The translations under genes and the position numbers were made by a program. Shown here piece after piece: positions 7,672 to 16,069 of a stretch of DNA of 64,000 bases. Location of the stretch: IMG/VR virus record IMGVR_UViG_3300032291_002405, positions 1 to 64,000 of that record. One strand, written 5' to 3'. Every line of letters starts with the position of its first letter. Position 1 is the stretch's first letter. The notes under the pieces were generated by a model that saw only the letters and a list, made by a program, of their open reading frames with translations, made no database searches and had not been told where the DNA came from. Origin of the DNA: a virus.

Positions 7672-8628
7672 AAAACCCCAAGATTTTTTTTTCTTGAGGT
7701 TCAGATTGAAGGTCACTACCCTTCTTGACTTTTGGCTGAAACGCTGAGACTATACGTTTTATTGACCTGTCTTTTGTAGAGATTATACCCGACTAAGGTT
7801 TCCTCTCGTGTCCACAAATGTTGCCATCTGTATCAAGTCATCACCGATTGTTTACGTCAATCACTCGTTTCGGTTAACCCTACTCAACTATTACTTATCT
7901 CTATGGAATCTTGCGGACTCCCTAAACCCGTGCCCAGGTACTAGGACTTTCTTAGTCAAAACTGAAGGACTTGGGGTCCTGTCAATTTCCTCGTTAGCTT
8001 TGGCTCAAGGAATTAGGTGACTTTCAGTTTAACCGCTCAGAGACTTATCCTTTTATTAGTTTCTTTTCTTCAACGTAAGAATCCAACATTGTGAGTCTAT
8101 GAAGGTTGAGCTCTGAGGTGGCTAGCTTCTCTTTTGAAGAAGGAAATACCACTCAACCTTCTGTAATCCGCCAAGACTACGATTTATCTTGATATCGTTG
8201 AGTCGCCTCTTGGATACCTATGATAAACTGGTACCTAGCCCTACATCAGATTGGCGTCTGAGTCGAACCATCACCTTTACCTATTCCTATTGGTGTCTCC
8301 ACCTCAATCCTGATACTCACGTAATCAGGATGGATACCCCCTCTCAGCTGTTGCCCATGAGGATTTACCCGTAGGTAATTTGTTTAGTTGTGAGCCACTT
8401 TCGTGACACCGAAGTATTCGGTCGTTGAAACCTTTTCTCCTTATAGTCCCGTTACCGGGGTTATCTTAATCGACGCTAAACCGCCGAATTATGTCTGTTA
8501 TCAACTGATTGTAATAAGTGGAGGGGTCCATTTATTTCCCATCAGTTGGACATACCAATAATTAAAAGAACGTTTTTCAAAAGAAGGAAACCACGATTTT
8601 ACGACAACGTCAACCTTTCTCCTGAATT
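7665..8628 (-). ncRNA. large structured non-coding RNA, about 960 nt, class unassigned
   Basis: The longest gene-free stretch in the window, clearly GC-richer than its surroundings. On the minus strand it has a class A promoter at 8635-8665 and a terminator at 7674-7701. Hairpins seen on that strand include CCCG-GTAA-CGGG (8448-8459) and GGTG-GAGA-CACC (8292-8303), both with GNRA loops; ATCCTGAT/ATCAGGAT (8307-8331); CCGAA/TTCGG (about 8411-8423); AAGGTTGAG/CTCAACCTT (8102-8160) enclosing an inner stem; GAAGG/CCTTC near the 3' end; and a longer-range CAACTGAT/ATCAGTTG pairing (about 8500 with 8546). Size and phage location resemble the large ornate RNAs GOLLD and ROOL, but I cannot assign it to either. 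Short frames inside have no coding character. Confidence 0.7.
7674..7701 (-). terminator. intrinsic terminator of the large RNA
   Basis: AACCTCAAG (7701-7693) pairs with CTTGGGGTT (7682-7674) around an A-rich loop and is followed by TTTTTTG and further Ts on the minus strand. It defines the 3' end of the non-coding region at about 7665. Confidence 0.8.
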
Positions 8629-8634
8629 GTTTTA

Positions 8635-8665
8635 CAAAGTTAAGTAAGTTATTTGATTTTGTCAA
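8635..8665 (-). promoter_or_regulatory. class A promoter of the large RNA (TTGACA-N17-TAACTTTG)
   Basis: TTGACA (8665-8660) and TAACTTTG (8642-8635) on the minus strand; the TTG-to-TA gap is 20 bp, as in the other class A promoters. This is the best match in the window, with a full TTGACA. Transcription would start near 8628. Confidence 0.7.
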
Positions 8666-8744
8666 GTACTTTCTAAAACTTTTTTTTAATAAATCTTTGT
8701 GATTGTGATAAATAAATACAACTATTTTTTAAAAAAGTCAAACA

Positions 8745-9131
8745 TTATAATAAAATTTCTAAAACTTTTTTTAAATCTTTAGATATTTCAGGTAAATCGG
8801 TTAACTTAAAATACTGACATTCTGTATGCTCATTTCCATCTTTGGCGTTTTTCAAGTCAGGATATATTTCACTATCACTCTTTAATTGATATAAATGAAC
8901 CTTACCACTTACCCCATATATAATGGAAATAAATGATAAATCATTTGTTGTGATTTTAATATCTGTTTCTTCAAAAAATTCTCTAACCGCAGCGTCAATT
9001 GGTTCTTCACCGTTCTCAATTTTACCCGAAGGAAATGACCACATATTAGGTAATACCCTTCTGTCGGGTGCTCGTTTACAAAGTAAACATTTATTATTTG
9101 ATTTAACAATTACACCTGAATATTCTTTCAT
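8745..9131 (-). CDS. Nudix hydrolase
   Basis: 128 residues. Hydrolyses a nucleoside diphosphate linked to another moiety; substrate unknown. The Nudix box spans residues 36-58: G36, E42, then R50-E51-x2-E54-E55, which supplies the Mg-binding glutamates. An Asp replaces the Gly usually following the EE pair plus one. N-terminal CLLCKRAP and NMWSFPSG fit the MutT-like subgroup, so oxidised-nucleotide sanitation or decapping-like activity are options. About 105 bp to the RNA promoter upstream contain only AT-rich sequence. Confidence 0.85.
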   Translation of the reverse strand: MKEYSGVIVKSNNKCLLCKRAPDRRVLPNMWSFPSGKIENGEEPIDAAVREFFEETDIKITTNDLSFISIIYGVSGKVHLYQLKSDSEIYPDLKNAKDGNEHTECQYFKLTDLPEISKDLKKVLEILL

Positions 9132-9157
9132 ATAATATAATATATTTATTTAAGTAT

Positions 9158-9511
9158 ATGAAAGTTATTATAAATGACAATGTTTTCAAGGTTAAAGTTT
9201 GTATGACCCCTGAAACTATTTCAAAAGGCATGATGGGCCAAAAATTTAACAATGATTTTAATGGTATGTTATTTATGATGCCAAATGATGGTTATCAATC
9301 TTTTTGGATGAAAAACTGTTTAATACCGTTAGACATTATTTTCATTGACTCAGATAAAAAAATAACGTCGATTCAAAAGAATTGTGAACCGTGTAAAAAA
9401 ATTGAATGTCCAACTTATGAAGGTACTGGTCAATATGTTTTGGAACTAGAAGGTGGAACTTGTGATATTTGTGAAATAGAGCCAGGTCAAAAAATTAAAA
9501 TTACCCTTTGA
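9158..9511 (+). CDS. DUF192 family protein
   Basis: 117 residues matching the DUF192 (COG1430) pattern: GMMGQKF near residue 25, a beta-rich core with GMLFMMP, SFWMKNCLIPLDIIFID, and a C-terminal LELEGG. The usual role is unknown. This version lacks a signal peptide, so it is cytoplasmic. Two extra Cys pairs (CEPC near residue 87 and CDIC near 107) could bind a metal. TATTTATTT lies at 9143-9151, 6 bp before the ATG. The 3' end overlaps the convergent DHH gene by 11 bp. Confidence 0.8.
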   Translation: MKVIINDNVFKVKVCMTPETISKGMMGQKFNNDFNGMLFMMPNDGYQSFWMKNCLIPLDIIFIDSDKKITSIQKNCEPCKKIECPTYEGTGQYVLELEGGTCDICEIEPGQKIKITL

Positions 9512-10898
9512 TTTCTTTTTTCAACTCATCAACAATTTTACTTTGAATGTTCTTAGTTAGTTTTACATAAGGTGTTTCATCACCATCATCTCTTCGGTAT
9601 CCACCACCTGATGGTTTTCTTTTAGCTCTACCGTAGTAATTTAATCCTGAAATATTAGTTATACATTTATGACCCCCCGAATTTGCCTTAACAATATTCC
9701 ATAAAGGTAACCCAAAGTTATCTAATATTTGTAATTCATTTTCACTTAAATTATTGTATGGTGTATCTAAAATATCTTTTAATTTTTCCCATCCTTCCAT
9801 ATTTTCTAATTTAGAATAAACTTCAGGATAAAATGCTTCCAAATCAGTAGATGTGAACCCAACTGAATCATCAATAGTTGATGTTTCACTTACCCATTTT
9901 AAAGTTGTTATTGGTATAATTTTTTCTTCAAACCAACCACGGGCAGTTTCAAGTAATTTATCGGCAATACTACCCAAATTTACACCGGGTAATGGCCTAT
10001 CTTTTTTATATGGATTACAAGATGCTTGTACTAACCCCATTGGCCACGCAATAACCAAAAAATTAGCATCAGGATAAATTTCAAATGGTGTATATCTATC
10101 ATATGAACCCGGTTTGAACATACTACCTCCCCCATATTGAATAATAATCCCATCTTCATATTTTATATTAGGGCTTTTTCTTTGTGATTCAATATACTCT
10201 TCTTGATTTTTTGTCATTTGTTCAGGAGTTGCGAATCCTGATTTCTTGGCATATGTCTTAATATTATTTAGAATACTTAACAAAGATGGTTCTGAGTTCA
10301 TCACCAAATATTCTAAAAATCCTGGTTTGTTTTTATAAGCTAGTAATAATTTATTAGCGACTAATCCCATGGCCATTTTATTTTTAGAAAGACCTGCCTC
10401 TTTATCCATTCTAAATAGATAATTCATCACGTCTTTTGGTGTTAAACCTTTTTCCTTGTATTTTGCAGCATCGACAGTTGAAATAATATCGATGTCCGTA
10501 TTTGTGAATATTTCTCTTGGTGAAACTATTTGTGATATCGTTTTAACATTTGATGGAGACTCCGCAAATGATGTTGATGATGTGTCACTAGCACCAACTT
10601 GTTTGTCGTGATGGTCTGTGTGGATTTTAAACATTGGCTTTCCATGTGCAAAATCTACAAGAACTGGCATAACATCACCTTCCGCATCCATCTTTTTAAT
10701 TGCGAATTCTCTATCACCATATTGAATGACTTCAGTGTCCACAACTTGTATTCCATTACGTTCCAAATACTTTTTCATGGCCAAAGCGGTTGTAACACCA
10801 TCCAAATCTTGGTGGAAATAAATTTTTGCTTTAGGATATCTTTTAGTTAGTTCCTTGATATCCCTAATACCCGATTCTCTAATTATTGTTTTACCCAT
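9501..10898 (-). CDS. DHH-family phosphoesterase
   Basis: 465 residues. Mn-dependent phosphoesterase of the DHH superfamily (RecJ, NrnA and relatives). Motif I HQDLDG (29-34), a VDFAHG (81-86) that fits motif II, and the defining TDHHD (94-98) are all present. A GGHK near residue 410 fits the DHHA1-type substrate-binding domain. The length is nearer to RecJ-like or larger nanoRNase proteins than to short NrnA. The gene shares one base with the upstream ferritin-like gene. A role in degrading short oligonucleotides or recessed DNA ends is family-based inference. Confidence 0.8.
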   Translation of the reverse strand: MGKTIIRESGIRDIKELTKRYPKAKIYFHQDLDGVTTALAMKKYLERNGIQVVDTEVIQYGDREFAIKKMDAEGDVMPVLVDFAHGKPMFKIHTDHHDKQVGASDTSSTSFAESPSNVKTISQIVSPREIFTNTDIDIISTVDAAKYKEKGLTPKDVMNYLFRMDKEAGLSKNKMAMGLVANKLLLAYKNKPGFLEYLVMNSEPSLLSILNNIKTYAKKSGFATPEQMTKNQEEYIESQRKSPNIKYEDGIIIQYGGGSMFKPGSYDRYTPFEIYPDANFLVIAWPMGLVQASCNPYKKDRPLPGVNLGSIADKLLETARGWFEEKIIPITTLKWVSETSTIDDSVGFTSTDLEAFYPEVYSKLENMEGWEKLKDILDTPYNNLSENELQILDNFGLPLWNIVKANSGGHKCITNISGLNYYGRAKRKPSGGGYRRDDGDETPYVKLTKNIQSKIVDELKKEIKG

Positions 10899-11677
10899 TA
10901 GTCGTCAAATCCAAAAAAATCTGATATTCCCATAACTATTTTATCCATGATGTCACCATGTTCTTTTTGGCAAATTTTCAAAGTTGCTTTGTCTTTTGTC
11001 GGCATTTTACTACTCGTATCATACCCCCACACACCGTCTTGTTCTACACCAATACTACCCTGATATGTATATATAGCTTGAGCTGTTTTTGAATTTGGAT
11101 ATCTTCCGATGCTACCATCAACAACTAAAGATTTACCTGAATCATCTTTAATACCTTTTTTATTTAAAAAACATTGTATAGCTTTTTTGGCGTTCATTTC
11201 TTCGGCCTGTTCTTTTAATATATTTCTTTCTTTGATAACTTTTTTAACAATTCTGTGTAAATCAGATTCGGTTAATTTTATAACTTTTTTCTTTTTCATT
11301 TTATTTTCCTTTAACGTTAATAAATATTTTACTTTATTAAAAACTGCCATCATTTCATCACGGATGTTTAACAAATCAGTATCTTTAACATCGTCAAGAA
11401 TATCATCAAATGATATCAAATAATCGACAACACCTGTCGCCCACTCATTAATATCAACATCTTCATAATCAAACATTTCTAATTTTTGATTTTTAGTTGA
11501 TGGTCTTCCATATTTACCCATTGTAACTTCAACAAAATCATCAATCAAATCTTCTAAATCATCGAACGCATCTCCTAATGCCTCATGTTGAGCCAATGAT
11601 TTAGTTTGCCAATGAAAATATTTTACTTGATTAAATAGTTCTTGTAATCCAGCGACTACTTCTGATACATTATTCAT
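10898..11677 (-). CDS. ferritin/Dps-like domain fused to LTESDL linker and PG-binding-like domain
   Basis: 259 residues. Residues 1-123 form a four-helix pattern with KYFHWQT (19-25), H31 and D38/E42-type ligands as in small Dps-like phage proteins. An in-frame Met at 127 begins a second module: KVIKLTESDLHRIVKKVIKE (131-150), the linker that recurs as an N-terminus in other proteins here, followed by about 95 residues resembling a peptidoglycan-binding repeat (PNSKTAQAIYTYQG, DGVWGYD). It may be a fusion of two genes or have an internal start at Met127. Class B box upstream (11680-11688). Iron binding and virion packaging are inference. Confidence 0.6.
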   Translation of the reverse strand: MNNVSEVVAGLQELFNQVKYFHWQTKSLAQHEALGDAFDDLEDLIDDFVEVTMGKYGRPSTKNQKLEMFDYEDVDINEWATGVVDYLISFDDILDDVKDTDLLNIRDEMMAVFNKVKYLLTLKENKMKKKKVIKLTESDLHRIVKKVIKERNILKEQAEEMNAKKAIQCFLNKKGIKDDSGKSLVVDGSIGRYPNSKTAQAIYTYQGSIGVEQDGVWGYDTSSKMPTKDKATLKICQKEHGDIMDKIVMGISDFFGFDD

Positions 11678-11679
11678 AA

Positions 11680-11688
11680 TGATAAATA
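11680..11688 (-). promoter_or_regulatory. class B box TATTTATCA
   Basis: On the minus strand TATTTATCA precedes the ATG at 11677 by 2 bp. Confidence 0.35.
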
Positions 11689-11706
11689 TGAGTAAGGCAT
11701 AAAAAA

Positions 11707-11726
11707 AGGTTAGAATTTTCTAACCT
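11707..11726 (-). terminator. terminator overlapping the methyltransferase stop
   Basis: AGGTTAGAA/TTCTAACCT hairpin followed by a run of seven Ts on the minus strand; the stop codon at 11710-11712 lies inside the stem. Confidence 0.75.
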
Positions 11727-12594
11727 CTTTTAATTCAAGTTCTATTTGTGATAATTTTGCCCGATAATTGGATATTCGTTGATTTGCTGTATTAGTATAG
11801 TCTTCACTTAATTCAATACCAATCCATTTCCGACCTAAAAATTCTGCCGAAAGTGCCGTGGTCCCCGAACCCATGAATGGGTCCATTACGATATCTTCTT
11901 TGAATGATAATATTTTAATCGCCTTGGTTGGTATATCCATTGAAAATGTCGCCTTGGTTAATGGTCTTGAATCATTTAGATACTTCCACTGACCAAATAC
12001 CAACTCCATAAATTCTTTCTTGTCATTATCATCATAAATCGTTTTATTTCTAAAAAATGCAGGATTATCCTTATCCGCAACTTGACCCGATTCACCAACC
12101 CATTGAGGTGTACCTTTATTTATTTTTTTTGGTTGTTCTTTATAAGCAATTAAAATACACTCTTTCGGATTATAAATATAAGGTTGACTAGGACTCATCC
12201 AACTTCCCCACGCAGTTGTTTTACTCCTATGCGGACTATCTTCTTCAAGGTCAACAATCCCAAACCATTTATAACCAATTTTTTTCATAATGTTCCATAT
12301 TTCTGAAACAATAAAAACTCTACCACCTCTATCTTTAAGATTAATTTCATATGGAATATTAAGTGCAATTCTACCATCAGATTTCAGAACTCTAAAAGCA
12401 GATGTAAGCCATTCTTCACTGAATTTTAAATATTCATCAATATACATTTCATCATCATGTACGTCATATTTAATACCTACACCGTAAGGACAACTGGTTA
12501 CAATTAAATCAATACATCTTTCTTCCATCTCATTCATTACCGTCCGGCAATCACCATTAATTATTGTATTTGTAATACTCTCTAAATTTCTCAT
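11710..12594 (-). CDS. site-specific DNA methyltransferase (TSCPY type)
   Basis: 294 residues. Beta-class amino-methyltransferase order: catalytic TSCPYG (33-38) before the SAM-binding DPFMGSGTT (near residue 240). This order occurs in N4-cytosine and some N6-adenine enzymes; the central Cys in place of Pro is a common variant. The start overlaps the 3' end of the LAGLIDADG gene by 38 bp. No cognate nuclease is adjacent, so it may protect phage DNA from host restriction. Confidence 0.85.
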   Translation of the reverse strand: MRNLESITNTIINGDCRTVMNEMEERCIDLIVTSCPYGVGIKYDVHDDEMYIDEYLKFSEEWLTSAFRVLKSDGRIALNIPYEINLKDRGGRVFIVSEIWNIMKKIGYKWFGIVDLEEDSPHRSKTTAWGSWMSPSQPYIYNPKECILIAYKEQPKKINKGTPQWVGESGQVADKDNPAFFRNKTIYDDNDKKEFMELVFGQWKYLNDSRPLTKATFSMDIPTKAIKILSFKEDIVMDPFMGSGTTALSAEFLGRKWIGIELSEDYTNTANQRISNYRAKLSQIELELKEVRKF

Positions 12595-13357
12595 ATTTTT
12601 CTTTTTTTCTTTCTAAATAAATTGTTGCGTTTTTATAAATGTAATTATAAAATTTGAGATTTCCTAATTTATCTTGTATATGTAGTGAAATATTAGAATA
12701 ACACTTAATATCAATATCATTTTCTTTTAATATTTCAATTATTTGGTTTCTAAATTTTTCCGAAACACATAGTAAAGAAGTATGAGGTCTCAATGTTTTT
12801 AAATCGAATGAAAAACATCCATCACCATCAAAAAATCCTCTAATGAAATGATTCATATATTCTTTATCAATATTAGGAAATTCTATTGTAAATGTTTTCC
12901 TTGAGTGTATACCTTGTTGTTTGATTGAATTGACCAAACTATTAGAATATATGGCCAAATAACACATATGGGATTCTGAAAACCCTGATTTATACTTAAC
13001 TTTATTAAAAGATTCCTTGATTTTATGATTAGAACCTATAGAATTTCTGAATTTTTTCAAATGTTCTATGTCTTTTATTGATAGTTTCATTTCTAATGAA
13101 TTACCACTCTTTCTTTCTCTTATATAACCATCGGCATATAAAAATCCAAGCCAATAAGAACTTTCTTGATTATCAATTATGTTAAAATAATTATTGTTTA
13201 CAACGTGTCTTCTATTTGTTAAATTAAATCCATTTGATTTAAGAACCCGTATAATGGGTGTTATTGACACATTAAAATATTTCGCAACTTTATGAATACT
13301 TTTCAATTCATTATATTGACTTATAACATCACACTCATTTAATAATAACTTCCCCAT
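12557..13357 (-). CDS. free-standing LAGLIDADG homing endonuclease
   Basis: 266 residues with two LAGLIDADG motifs: WLGFLYADGY (69-78) and HFIRGFFDGDG (170-180), each with an acidic catalytic Asp, so it should act as a monomer. Residues 10-50 form a helix-turn-helix that may add DNA specificity. The C-terminal NATIYLERKKEKY resembles the C-terminus of the remnant at 28198. Class B-like box (TATTTATTA, 13360-13368) 2 bp before the ATG. It lies between guanylate kinase and a methyltransferase; no intron or intein boundary is visible around it. Confidence 0.9.
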   Translation of the reverse strand: MGKLLLNECDVISQYNELKSIHKVAKYFNVSITPIIRVLKSNGFNLTNRRHVVNNNYFNIIDNQESSYWLGFLYADGYIRERKSGNSLEMKLSIKDIEHLKKFRNSIGSNHKIKESFNKVKYKSGFSESHMCYLAIYSNSLVNSIKQQGIHSRKTFTIEFPNIDKEYMNHFIRGFFDGDGCFSFDLKTLRPHTSLLCVSEKFRNQIIEILKENDIDIKCYSNISLHIQDKLGNLKFYNYIYKNATIYLERKKEKYEKFREYYKYNN

Positions 13358-13438
13358 ACTAATAAATATTGTTTAAATTGTGTATGTTGAGTTATTTTTC
13401 ATGTTTCTACCATATTTTACTTTTCTTTTAGTTTTTCA

Positions 13439-13927
13439 TTAAAAATCAGGATTTGTGATTCGTAAATCATAGTCAGTAAATTCCGCAAAGTCTAATTCAT
13501 CAGCATTGATTCTTCTATCCATATTGTCACCCGGCATATTCCTAATTGATAATCTTTCTTTTCTTGTGTCTTTATCAATATCGACATAAATAATAAAAGA
13601 ATTTTTCCTATCTTCAGATTTAATTCGTGAAACGCCCGAAGGTGTCATTACAAATAAATCATCGGTATGAAATTGACTAACAGATGTACCATAAACCCAA
13701 CCATTAAACATAACATGTTCATAGAAAAAACCAGAATTAATTAGATTTTCCGCATCATCATTAGTGATAAAGTTATAATCTTTACCATTAATTTCCCCAT
13801 CTCTTGGAGGTCTCGTCGTATATGTCACAGCATATTTGAACCCACGTGATTCAAATATCTTCCTCAGGTGGTCTTTACCTGACGCCGCTTTCCCAACAAT
13901 TATTGTTCGTTTATGATTTGACTTCAT
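13439..13927 (-). CDS. gmk: guanylate kinase-like protein
   Basis: 162 residues, somewhat shorter than bacterial Gmk (about 200). Phosphorylates GMP or dGMP. P-loop GKAASGKD (12-19) has Asp where Ser/Thr is usual, so ATP handling may be altered. YTTRPPRDGEINGKDYNF is the guanylate-binding signature, and GFFYEH fits the following segment. A small winged-helix gene lies 4 bp upstream. Supplying dGTP for replication is the expected role. Confidence 0.85.
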   Translation of the reverse strand: MKSNHKRTIIVGKAASGKDHLRKIFESRGFKYAVTYTTRPPRDGEINGKDYNFITNDDAENLINSGFFYEHVMFNGWVYGTSVSQFHTDDLFVMTPSGVSRIKSEDRKNSFIIYVDIDKDTRKERLSIRNMPGDNMDRRINADELDFAEFTDYDLRITNPDF

Positions 13928-13931
13928 ATTT

Positions 13932-14132
13932 TTATTGATTTTTAATTACATAATAATCTTTACCGATTTGTCGGTTATACTCAATAACAATTCCATTTTT
14001 TTCCATATCTTTTAATAGATATTTCGCATCTTCAGGTGTTATTTTTAGTAAGTGTGAAACAAAATTAATATGTAATGGATTTTTTAATTGAACCATTAAC
14101 TTTTTTTCCTGACTAGGTGTTAATGTAACCAT
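13932..14132 (-). CDS. small winged-helix-like protein
   Basis: 66 residues with a helix-helix-helix-wing pattern (INFVSHLLKITPEDAKYLL, then MEKNGIVIEY), suggesting a DNA-binding regulator. It shares one base with the upstream 50-residue gene and is 4 bp from guanylate kinase. Target unknown. Confidence 0.55.
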   Translation of the reverse strand: MVTLTPSQEKKLMVQLKNPLHINFVSHLLKITPEDAKYLLKDMEKNGIVIEYNRQIGKDYYVIKNQ

Positions 14133-14284
14133 TACTTTTTTACAGGTTTAATTCTTGAATCTTTTTTCCATAATTCTTTGGGTACATATTCCCAACCTAA
14201 AAAAGATTGTCTAATTAGTTTATCAGCTTCTTTATCTTGCATTCTTTTAATCTCACCTGTTTTACTATTTTTTAATGTTTTCAT
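14132..14284 (-). CDS. small basic protein
   Basis: 50 residues from the ATG at 14284 (MKTLKNSKTGEIKRM...), with a Trp/Tyr-containing middle (GWEYVPKELWK). Too short for most gene callers, but it fits the gap exactly and its TAA shares a base with the next start. Family not recognised. Confidence 0.6.
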   Translation of the reverse strand: MKTLKNSKTGEIKRMQDKEADKLIRQSFLGWEYVPKELWKKDSRIKPVKK

Positions 14285-14302
14285 ATTATTAATTTTAATT
14301 TT

Positions 14303-15130
14303 TTATTTTTCATATGATGAAAATCGATTTACCGCAATATCAAAATCATCCTTTTCTTTCTCAATACCTAAAAATTTTCTACCACTTTTTAAACAAGCAA
14401 CACCAGTTGTTCCTGAACCCATTGTATTGTCTAACACAACATCGCCAATATCGGTATAGGTTTTAATCAACCATTCTAACATGTCTATTGATTTTTCAGT
14501 CCTATGTAACGCTTTACTTGGGTGCGTTTTTTGAAACGATATAATACTTTTAGGGTACTTTTGGGTCGACCCGGCTCTGTTGTCGTCAGTTATTTGAAAT
14601 TCACCGTAATTCTGATTCTTAGGTTTTTTATTTTTAAATGACTTTCCCTTGGAATGTAATGGTTTTCCTTCAGTGTATTGTGGATTATATTTCGGTAATT
14701 TCTTATAAAAAACCGCAATGTTTTCATGTACTCTTAATGGCATTCTATTCGCATTTAAAAACCCTGAAATTAATTGTTTGTCCCAAACTAAATCATATCT
14801 AAATATCTTTCTGTTGGAATTCACTAAGTCAATAAAAAATAAGCCCTGACCGAATAAAACTATCGCACCATTATCTTTAATAACCCTTTCATATTCTTTC
14901 CAAAGTTTGTCAAATGGTAATGTAATATCTTTATCGTTTTGAGTTATTCCATATGGTAAGTCGCAACAAATCATATCAATACTTTTATCAGGAATATGTG
15001 GGAATACATCAAAACAATCCGCCCAAAATAATGTACTATTTTCTACTTTGTGAATATGATTCGTAGAATTTAAATTCTCAGTCCATTCGAAATTGGTATT
15101 TTCTATTTTCATGTCATGAATTTTAAACAT
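14303..15130 (-). CDS. site-specific DNA methyltransferase (DLPY type)
   Basis: 275 residues from the ATG at 15130, which overlaps the upstream stop by 8 bp; a TTG at 15148 or an ATG at 15112 are alternatives. Beta-class order with catalytic CDLPYG (near residue 57) before DNTMGSGTTG near the C-terminus. DLPY suggests N6-adenine methylation. The middle (GFLNANRMPLRVHENIAVFY) is typical of phage-borne family members. No nuclease partner nearby; anti-restriction is the likely role. Confidence 0.85.
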   Translation of the reverse strand: MFKIHDMKIENTNFEWTENLNSTNHIHKVENSTLFWADCFDVFPHIPDKSIDMICCDLPYGITQNDKDITLPFDKLWKEYERVIKDNGAIVLFGQGLFFIDLVNSNRKIFRYDLVWDKQLISGFLNANRMPLRVHENIAVFYKKLPKYNPQYTEGKPLHSKGKSFKNKKPKNQNYGEFQITDDNRAGSTQKYPKSIISFQKTHPSKALHRTEKSIDMLEWLIKTYTDIGDVVLDNTMGSGTTGVACLKSGRKFLGIEKEKDDFDIAVNRFSSYEK

Positions 15131-15323
15131 TTTTTGAATCTTTATCAATGTTCTTTTCCAACAATTTTATAATATCTTCCTTGTCGTAACCTTTTTTAAA
15201 ATTATGAATAAAATTCCTTGACCATTTATCTTCGATTATTAGAACGTCAGCACTGAATAATTTTGAAACATCTTGACTTTGAATTATTGTCTGTTTATTG
15301 ATGTATCTCTTATTAAACCCCAT
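15123..15323 (-). CDS. hypothetical protein
   Basis: 66 residues with a lysine-rich helical C-terminal half (GYDKEDIIKLLEKNI). Family not recognised. It shares one base with the upstream HAD gene and overlaps the downstream methyltransferase, so it belongs to the same operon. Confidence 0.5.
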   Translation of the reverse strand: MGFNKRYINKQTIIQSQDVSKLFSADVLIIEDKWSRNFIHNFKKGYDKEDIIKLLEKNIDKDSKNV

Positions 15324-15928
15324 TATTTCAAGTAACTTAAGACTTTATCTTTAATTCCTGATTGCTTAATCCCTTCTAAGGGATATTGAGTCCAAACAAA
15401 ATTACTTAAACCCCAATCACTCTTTTTTGAACCGAAAAAAGAGTGGTATTCCAAACCCATATTTAAATCATCAATAGCAACCCATTGTGTTACCGAAGGA
15501 TTATCTCTTAACCAACGTGTAATCTCAAAATATCGTTCTTGTTCTCTACTTACATTTCTATACCAATTAAAATTATCGTGATTAGGTAAAAATCCTTCTT
15601 CCAACCACTTTGTGTAATGAAACTCTTCGGTTACTCCGTATGGTTTTTTAATTATACCTTGTGATAGGTAATATTCACCAAGCTCTTCAATATTTGCATA
15701 TAATCTCCAATCGGAACTAACAACAATTTCCGCATCTGTTTCTTCTAAGATTTCATTCAATATTTTAATCGCCTTTTTGTCAAAATTATCAAATCTATAT
15801 TCCACAGGCATTTCAGAAACTGTCGTTGACAATTTATTATGTTCCCATTTTTTTTGTTTCTTAAGTCGAGAACCCCAATTATTTGATAGACATATCACAC
15901 CATCATTATCAAGAAAAATAACTTTCAT
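15323..15928 (-). CDS. HAD-superfamily phosphatase, HAD_SAK-like
   Basis: 201 residues. Motif I FLDNDGV (5-11; D7 nucleophile, D9 acid/base), motif II SSDWR (71-75), and a late AIDDL near residue 153 as the metal-binding acidic motif. The SSDWR and long insert resemble the HAD domain found in RNA-repair polyproteins (HAD_SAK), so removal of 2',3'-cyclic or 3' phosphates before RNA ligation is plausible. A class A promoter lies 4 bp upstream. Confidence 0.75.
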   Translation of the reverse strand: MKVIFLDNDGVICLSNNWGSRLKKQKKWEHNKLSTTVSEMPVEYRFDNFDKKAIKILNEILEETDAEIVVSSDWRLYANIEELGEYYLSQGIIKKPYGVTEEFHYTKWLEEGFLPNHDNFNWYRNVSREQERYFEITRWLRDNPSVTQWVAIDDLNMGLEYHSFFGSKKSDWGLSNFVWTQYPLEGIKQSGIKDKVLSYLK

Positions 15929-15932
15929 TTTA

Positions 15933-15963
15933 CAAAAATACGAAAATTATTTTTTATCTTCAA
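15933..15963 (-). promoter_or_regulatory. class A promoter (TTG-N20-TATTTTTG)
   Basis: TTG (15963-15961), exactly 20 bp, TATTTTTG (15940-15933) on the minus strand, 4 bp before the HAD ATG. It lies partly in the end of the 40-residue gene upstream. Confidence 0.6.
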
Positions 15964-16069
15964 GTATCATTTTCCAATAAAGTTTTCGTAGTTTCTCACC
16001 AAGTTCATAATTATTATGTGTGTTTTCAACTAATTTTTTAATTTCTTCTACAATTTTTTGGTTATTCAT
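15947..16069 (-). CDS. small helical protein
   Basis: 40 residues from the ATG at 16069 (MNNQKIVEEIKKLVENT...), a single charged amphipathic helix pair. The ATG overlaps the stop of the upstream 242-residue gene by 8 bp, which supports it being translated. Function unknown. Confidence 0.5.
   Translation of the reverse strand: MNNQKIVEEIKKLVENTHNNYELGEKLRKLYWKMILEDKK

Noticed and set aside
8240-8275. T-arm-like GGTTCGACTC within the large RNA.
   Set aside because: No tRNA cloverleaf could be built around it; it is treated as part of the larger RNA fold.
7808-8374. Plus-strand frames of 61-70 codons inside the non-coding region (7808-8020, 8189-8374).
   Set aside because: No ribosome binding site or promoter, no recognisable protein pattern, and the promoter and terminator of this region are on the other strand.
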